Below are positions 58,610 through 64,000 of a stretch of DNA of 64,000 nt, piece after piece (positions within the stretch are counted from its first letter, which is position 1; each line of letters begins with the position of its first letter). The stretch is from Methanonatronarchaeales archaeon (GTDB taxonomy: Archaea > Halobacteriota > Methanonatronarchaeia > JAANXF01). Location of the stretch: positions 1 through 64,000 of the forward strand of contig JAANXF010000014.1 of the NCBI GenBank assembly GCA_018263395.1. Reading direction: 5' to 3'. A model generated the notes under the pieces. The model made no database searches. It was not told the origin of the DNA and worked only from the letters and a program-made list of their open reading frames with translations. The position numbers and the translations under genes are program-made.

Positions 58610-59213
58610 CAAGAAATCGCTGATAATCTACACCTCTCTCGTCCTGCTTGTGATAGGCGCCGTATCGATTTACGGGATCTACCTCTACCAGGAGAACCAG
58701 TCCAGGAGCGCGGACTGGACCTCGACACAGGAGTACCTGGAGTACGTGGACTACATGAACCTGGCCGCCACCCCCCCGGTAGCCGCCGTAATGGTCCTTC
58801 TGACGGTATGTATCCCCCGCAGGCTCCTGAACGTGAGAAACCTCGTCACGGTCGCAGGGGCGATAATCGTCCTCTCCGCAGCCGCAGCGGTGCCGCTGAA
58901 CCTCGTCGCGGGCCTCACGCTGCTGCTGTCCGCCACGGCCGGCGTACAGTCCATCTCCCTCGTGGAAACGCTCCGGGGCTCAGAGATGGATTACCGGAAG
59001 AAGGGACACGTCGCCCACGTCGGTTCGGCGCTCCTCCACCTGGGCGTAGTGCTCCTGCTACTGGACCTCACCTCCGTTCCGAAGCACCACGAAGCCCACC
59101 TGACGCTCTTCTGGGCCTCCACCGCGTTTTTCATGGCGGGGATGGTGCTCTCGTTCTTCCCGGCCGTCGGGAACGTTTTTTACCGGGAGAATCGAATAAA
59201 TCCGCAACCGTAA
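58602..59213 (+). CDS. Membrane protein, possible C-terminal half of a split CcmF
   Basis: Overlaps the CcmF-like gene by 8 nt; multi-TM; HVAHVGSALLHLGVVLLLLDL. Confidence 0.6.
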   Translation: MLDKKSLIIYTSLVLLVIGAVSIYGIYLYQENQSRSADWTSTQEYLEYVDYMNLAATPPVAAVMVLLTVCIPRRLLNVRNLVTVAGAIIVLSAAAAVPLNLVAGLTLLLSATAGVQSISLVETLRGSEMDYRKKGHVAHVGSALLHLGVVLLLLDLTSVPKHHEAHLTLFWASTAFFMAGMVLSFFPAVGNVFYRENRINPQP

Positions 59214-59215
59214 AC

Positions 59216-59908
59216 ATGAAGGCGTTTATCCTCGCTGGAGGGAGGGGCAGGAGGCTCAGGCCGCTCACGGACGAGGTACCGAAGCCGCTGGTCGAGGTGG
59301 ACGGTAAGCCGCTCCTGCACTACCAGCTGGAGCTCCTCGAGGGCTACGGCGTGGACGAGGCGGTGCTCCTCACCGGCTGGCTCTCCGACGTCGTGGAGGA
59401 CAGGATGGGGAGTCGCTTCAACTCGATCAGGCTGCGGTACAGCCGGGAGGACGGCGGGGACAGGCTGGGAACCGCCGGAGCCCTGAAGAACGCCTCCGGG
59501 TACGCCGACGAGAGATTCATCCTGCTGAACGGGGACGTCCTGACCGACGTTGACCTCTCTGAGATGTGGGCCCTGCACGACGCGGAGGGGGGACTGGTCA
59601 CCATCGCGACCGTGAACCTGCCCAGCCCCTACGGCGTACTGGACTGCGAGGACTCCCTCGTCAGGCGGTTCAGGGAGAAGCCGGAACTGCCGTACCGGAT
59701 AAACGCCGGAATCTACGTCCTCGAACCGGAGGTCGTCGAGCACGCCCCTGAGAGGGGAAGCCTGGAGCGCGACGTGTTACCCCCCCTCGTTGCGGAGGGC
59801 CGGGTATACAGCTTCCACGCCCGGGACGCCCTGTGGAAGGACGTCGGAACCCACAAGGACCTTGACAGGGCGGAGGACCTCGTAGATGGGCTGGAGGTCC
59901 CGGGGTAA
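59216..59908 (+). CDS. Sugar-phosphate nucleotidyltransferase
   Basis: MKAFILAGGRGRRLRPLTDEVPKPLVEVDGKPLL; FILLNGDVLTD. Confidence 0.92.
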   Translation: MKAFILAGGRGRRLRPLTDEVPKPLVEVDGKPLLHYQLELLEGYGVDEAVLLTGWLSDVVEDRMGSRFNSIRLRYSREDGGDRLGTAGALKNASGYADERFILLNGDVLTDVDLSEMWALHDAEGGLVTIATVNLPSPYGVLDCEDSLVRRFREKPELPYRINAGIYVLEPEVVEHAPERGSLERDVLPPLVAEGRVYSFHARDALWKDVGTHKDLDRAEDLVDGLEVPG

Positions 59909-60280
59909 CGACGACCGACGGGCGGGTCGTAAAGTGAACCCTGAAGGTGTCGAGTGATTTTCCTCCGGTAGATTGTCCGCCCCGGGCTCCAGAGATACGG
60001 GATTTCTCACCCGGTTTTGAAGCCAGAGGAGCTTTTCCTGGGAGAGCGCTGGTCTCCCGTCACTGACGATAACCACTGTAGCGCCGTGTCGAGGTGGCCC
60101 CTTCGGAACCAGTTTCGACGCACCTTTCAGGCCGACACGCGGTCCCCCGGGCAGGTGGCCAGGGTGACCCCGGCACGGGCGAGAGCGGCCCCGGGGGTGT
60201 AGAACGGGGCGCGTAACCACGTAAACGCTTTTTGAACCCCCGCTCACGGGGGAAAGACGTCGCCGACGCAGGGCCTCCCC

Positions 60281-60541
60281 CTAGGGACCCATGAAGTGGT
60301 GGTAGTACTCGTCCACCTCGTCGAACTCGCCCCTATCGACGGCCGCCTCCACGGCCATTGCGTGCCAGCACCGGTCTGCGGACGGGTTGGACGAGGATAC
60401 GTTGAAGAAGTAGTCCGGACAGGTGCAGAAGCTGCCCTCCACCACGTACTCCTCGTCCCCGATCACGACCCAGAGGTCGAGGTACCGCTTGACCCTCCCC
60501 TCCCTGGTTCCGCGGAGGGCCTGGATGGCCCTTTCGCCCAT
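60281..60541 (-). CDS. SWIM-type zinc finger protein
   Basis: CTCPDYFFNVSSSNPSADRCWHAMAVEAA (CxC...CxH). Confidence 0.8.
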   Translation of the reverse strand: MGERAIQALRGTREGRVKRYLDLWVVIGDEEYVVEGSFCTCPDYFFNVSSSNPSADRCWHAMAVEAAVDRGEFDEVDEYYHHFMGP

Positions 60542-60677
60542 GTGACTGAATCTACCCGAACGGTGTTAACGGTAATCTAACACTTTTCGACTCTTCAAAG
60601 GACTGAATCGTCGCCCGTCCCCCGGTCCGTATCTGTCGGGGCATCCCCCTGGCACCCGCCGGCGGCTGGTGGGGGTA

Positions 60678-62648
60678 CTACCGGGGACTGGGTTCCCCGC
60701 CCGGTCCCCCGGGCTCCCCTATCGAGAGGTTCGTGGACAGCCTTTCGGACGACGCCAGGTTCTTCAACCTCTTCAGGAGCGAGGTCTTCTTCTTGCCGAC
60801 GAGCGCGTGCCTCAGCACGTCCTTTACGTCCTCCACGGGCACGATCTCCACCTCGTCCCTGTACCTGTCCTCGATGAGTACATCGGAAAGGTTGTCCCTC
60901 GGGACGAGTACCCTCTTGATGCCGGAGTCGGCGGCCGCCTCGATTTTGGCCGTCGCACCGCCGATGGGCAAAACCTCACCGCGCACCGAGAGTGACCCGG
61001 TCATTGCGACCGCCTGATCGACGGGTATACCCTCCAGGGCGCTTATGACGGCGGTGGCGACGCTGATAGATGCCGAGTCGCCCTCGACGCCCTCGTACGT
61101 CCCGATGAACTGGATGTGCACATCGTGGTTCGAGATGTCCTGTCCGGTGTACTTCTTGATGAGTGCGGACACGTTCTGGACGGCCTCCTGCGCGATTTCT
61201 TTCAGCTTTCCGGTCGCGATCACCCGACCCTCCTCCTTCGAGTGGCTAGGGGTGACCTCCGCGACGATGGGAAGCACGATGCCGCTGTCCTCCCCCATAA
61301 CGGCGAGGCCGTTGACGCGGCCCACCTCCTCGCCCTCGTTCCTGAATATGCGGTAGTCCTTCTTTCGCTCTATCGAACGATCCGCGACCTGGCTCTCCAG
61401 GGACTTCGCCGTGGCCTTGGCCTCGATGACCTCCTTGGAAGAGACCGCGTTTCTGCCCTTCGCCCTTGCGACGTCCCCCGCCACCCGGACGAGTCCTCCC
61501 AGTTCCCTGATGCGCAGCGTAAGTTTGCCCTTCCTGCCGCTCTTCCTGCGGGCCTCCCTCACGATCTCGCGCACTCCGGAACGGTCGAAGTGCGGAATCT
61601 TGCCGTCGTTCGCCACCTCCTGCGCCACGACGCGAACCAGCTTCCTGCGGTTCTCCGCGGTGTCCTCCATGGTGTCCCGCATGTAAACCTCGTAGCCGTA
61701 GCCCCGTATCCTGGAGCGCAGCGCCGGATGCATCCCCTGCAGCGCGTCGAGGTTTCCGGCCGCCACCATCACGAAGTCGCACGGGACCGGCTCGGTATCA
61801 ACCATAGCGCCGCTGCTCCGCTCGCTCTGGCCCGTTATCGAGAACTCCCTCTCCTGCAGCGCTGTCAGGAGGGACTGCTGGCTCTCTATGCGGAGGGTGT
61901 TGATCTCGTCGACGAAGAGAACGCCGCCGTTGGCCCGGTGTATGGCGCCGGCCTCCACCCGCTCGTGGGCAGGCGTGCCGAGCCCCCCGCTCTGGAACGG
62001 GTCGTGCCTGACGTCCCCGAGCAGCGCACCGCTGTGTGACCCGGTGCCGTCAACGAACGGGGCTGAAAGGTCCCTGTCGCTGCCGACAAGCAGCTTGGGT
62101 ACAAGTGCGTCGTCCCCGGGATTCATGTACTTCATCACCAGGAAAACAACTGCGCCCGCGATGACGCTCCAGAATATCGTCGACGGATCCCTGGGGCTGC
62201 TCTGGAGGTACGAGATGACGCCGAACCCGACGATAGCGATGATTATCAGCATCACGAGGAAGGAGCGGGACTGCTGCCGCTTCTGGGCCTCCTGCTTGTG
62301 GTTGTCCACGATCTCCTGCCCGTTGCCCGCGGGAACGGTTCTTACCAGGGGCTTGTTCTCGTCCTGCGGGTTGCTGTAAACCAGGATGTCCTTCAGGTCC
62401 TCCGAAGGCAGGAGCTCCGCCATGGCCTTCGCCAGCATCGACTTTCCTGTGCCGGGGTCCCCCAGCATCATGACGTGGCGCCGCTGCTGAGCCGCCTTCT
62501 TTACGATGTCAACCGCGCGGTCCTGACCGACGACCTGGTCGATGAGTTTGTCGGGAATATCGATATCTTCCGTAGTCTCAAACTCGAGGCCGCCTAAGGA
62601 CTTCTCCTCGTCCATTGGCCCTTGGTCCCGGGGTCTACTCATTGCCAC
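60678..62648 (-). CDS. lonB: Archaeal membrane-anchored Lon protease
   Basis: GDPGTGKSMLAKAMAEL, internal TM segments, catalytic EGDSASISVATAVISAL. Confidence 0.95.
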   Translation of the reverse strand: MAMSRPRDQGPMDEEKSLGGLEFETTEDIDIPDKLIDQVVGQDRAVDIVKKAAQQRRHVMMLGDPGTGKSMLAKAMAELLPSEDLKDILVYSNPQDENKPLVRTVPAGNGQEIVDNHKQEAQKRQQSRSFLVMLIIIAIVGFGVISYLQSSPRDPSTIFWSVIAGAVVFLVMKYMNPGDDALVPKLLVGSDRDLSAPFVDGTGSHSGALLGDVRHDPFQSGGLGTPAHERVEAGAIHRANGGVLFVDEINTLRIESQQSLLTALQEREFSITGQSERSSGAMVDTEPVPCDFVMVAAGNLDALQGMHPALRSRIRGYGYEVYMRDTMEDTAENRRKLVRVVAQEVANDGKIPHFDRSGVREIVREARRKSGRKGKLTLRIRELGGLVRVAGDVARAKGRNAVSSKEVIEAKATAKSLESQVADRSIERKKDYRIFRNEGEEVGRVNGLAVMGEDSGIVLPIVAEVTPSHSKEEGRVIATGKLKEIAQEAVQNVSALIKKYTGQDISNHDVHIQFIGTYEGVEGDSASISVATAVISALEGIPVDQAVAMTGSLSVRGEVLPIGGATAKIEAAADSGIKRVLVPRDNLSDVLIEDRYRDEVEIVPVEDVKDVLRHALVGKKKTSLLKRLKNLASSERLSTNLSIGEPGGPGGEPSPR

Positions 62649-62708
62649 ATAAGCTTTCCGAAAACCCGAATGGCACGGGTGGTCGGTTTAAATAGTCAGT
62701 GATAAGTC

Positions 62709-63566
62709 GTGCCCGGAAAATTGAATGGCATGCGGATAGTCGCCGGACCCCGGTCGCAGCTTCTCTCCCACAGAATCGCCCGGGCCCTGGGAGTCGAGGT
62801 GGTCTGCGCAAGTGTGGAGCGCTTTCCGGACGGCGAACAGGACCTGAGGATTGCGGAATTTAGCGACGAGGAGGCGGCGGTGGTGCAGTCCACGAGGACG
62901 GACAGAGACCTGGTCACCCTTCTGCTGCTGCTCGACGCGGCGTCGAGGCAGGCCTCCGAGGTGACGGCGGTGGTCCCCTACCTCGGATACGCGAGGCAGG
63001 ACAGGGTGTTCCGTGCGGGTGAACCTCTAAGCCTCGCCGCAGTGGTCAGGGCTGCAAATGCTCAGGGTGGATCCGTGGTGACCGTGGACCCCCACTCAGA
63101 CCCTTCGCCCCACGGCGACGCGTCCTTCGTGAGCTCCGCGGGCGCCCTCGCAGAGATCGTGGAGCCCTGGAAACCCGACCTCGTGCTGGCACCGGACGAG
63201 GGGGCGATAGAGAGAGCTGCCGGGGTCGCGGAGAGGGTCGACGTGGAGCACGACCACCTTGTCAAGACGAGGCTGGCCGGTGACGAGGTATCCATTCAGC
63301 CGAGGGACCTCTCGGTCGAGGACGCCGATGTGGTCATAGTTGACGACGTAATCTCGACAGGAGACACGATGGCCAAGGCGGTCTCGATGCTGATTGAGGC
63401 GGGGGCGGGAAGCGTCTCGGCCGCGGCAACGCACGGAGTCCTCACGGGCAGCGCCATCTGCCGCCTCCTCTCCGCAGGTGTTGAACATCTCGCGGTCACC
63501 GATACTGTCGAGACGCCCCTCTCCCGGGGAAGCGTAGCCCCCGCCGTGGCTGACGTACTCCGATAG
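62709..63566 (+). CDS. prs: Ribose-phosphate pyrophosphokinase
   Basis: VVPYLGYARQDRVFRAGEPLS, VIVDDVISTGDTMAKAV. Confidence 0.94.
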   Translation: MPGKLNGMRIVAGPRSQLLSHRIARALGVEVVCASVERFPDGEQDLRIAEFSDEEAAVVQSTRTDRDLVTLLLLLDAASRQASEVTAVVPYLGYARQDRVFRAGEPLSLAAVVRAANAQGGSVVTVDPHSDPSPHGDASFVSSAGALAEIVEPWKPDLVLAPDEGAIERAAGVAERVDVEHDHLVKTRLAGDEVSIQPRDLSVEDADVVIVDDVISTGDTMAKAVSMLIEAGAGSVSAAATHGVLTGSAICRLLSAGVEHLAVTDTVETPLSRGSVAPAVADVLR

Positions 63567-63596
63567 ACCCATTTCCCCGGAGGCTGAGGTGTAACC

Positions 63597-64000
63597 GTGC
63601 GGGAGGAGTGCATCCGGTGCAAAATTGGGAAAAACCTCTGCGGCGACACCTGCCCCTACCTCGAACGGATACCCGCCCCGAAGGTTGAGGTGGACACGGA
63701 GCTGTTCGGTCCGTCCCCGCCGGCGGTCTTTGTCGGGAGACGGGGCTACCCCCGCGTGAACGTCGGGCCGATGGTGTCCCTGCCCGGGACGGAGGAGCCC
63801 GGAATGCTGGACTCCACCGAGTCCTGGTTTGGGCGCTCCATGGACGAAGTCATCGGAATGAGGGCGTCACTCGTGAGGGGCATCGTGGAGACCGACGTGA
63901 AGGGCCGAAACCCCTTTGTGGAGATAGGCCGGGAGGTAGCGATGGCGTCGAGGCCCGTTGACACGGAGATGCACTTCGACAGGAGGCCCAGTCCCGAAAT
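63597..64000 (+). CDS. Nre-family archaeal DNA repair protein, N-terminal part, truncated by the window end
   Basis: GTG start; REECIRCKIGKNLCGDTCPYL, PSPPAVFVGRRGYPRVNVGPM, YVESS-like DSTESWFGRSMDEVIGMR; open to the window end. Confidence 0.85.
   Translation, partial: MREECIRCKIGKNLCGDTCPYLERIPAPKVEVDTELFGPSPPAVFVGRRGYPRVNVGPMVSLPGTEEPGMLDSTESWFGRSMDEVIGMRASLVRGIVETDVKGRNPFVEIGREVAMASRPVDTEMHFDRRPSPE

Overview
This is a high-GC euryarchaeal chromosome segment. Gene content and order (rpl18e-rpl13-rps9-rpoN-rpoK-eno-rps2, then Memo-mvk-ipk-fni-rnj-idsA-gltX) resemble Halobacteria and their relatives; this lineage call is inference. Main blocks: (1) the edge of an integrated element, with a tyrosine recombinase abutting a 5'-truncated transglutaminase-like gene (1-2522); (2) a pstSCAB-phoU operon; (3) an inositol-related cluster; (4) a surface-glycan/flippase locus ending in a secreted protein with a PGF-CTERM-like tail; (5) archaeal shikimate kinase and chorismate mutase; (6) an accessory zone at 31-37 kb; (7) the ribosomal/isoprenoid/tRNA-synthetase operon; (8) cofactor, K+ transport, cytochrome-c-assembly, LonB, PRPP synthetase and Nre genes. 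The accessory zone holds an intron-containing tRNA-Ala(CGC), an orphan DNA methyltransferase with an IS6-like end beside it, a frameshifted Lrp-type regulator, a solitary structured RNA element that looks like a HEARO/IsrB-type omega RNA without a nuclease gene, tRNA-Ser(UGA), and a 668-bp AT-rich element with IS6-like inverted repeats and an apparent 8-bp target duplication but no transposase. No CRISPR array and no rRNA were seen. All product names come from reading the translations by eye; no database search was run.
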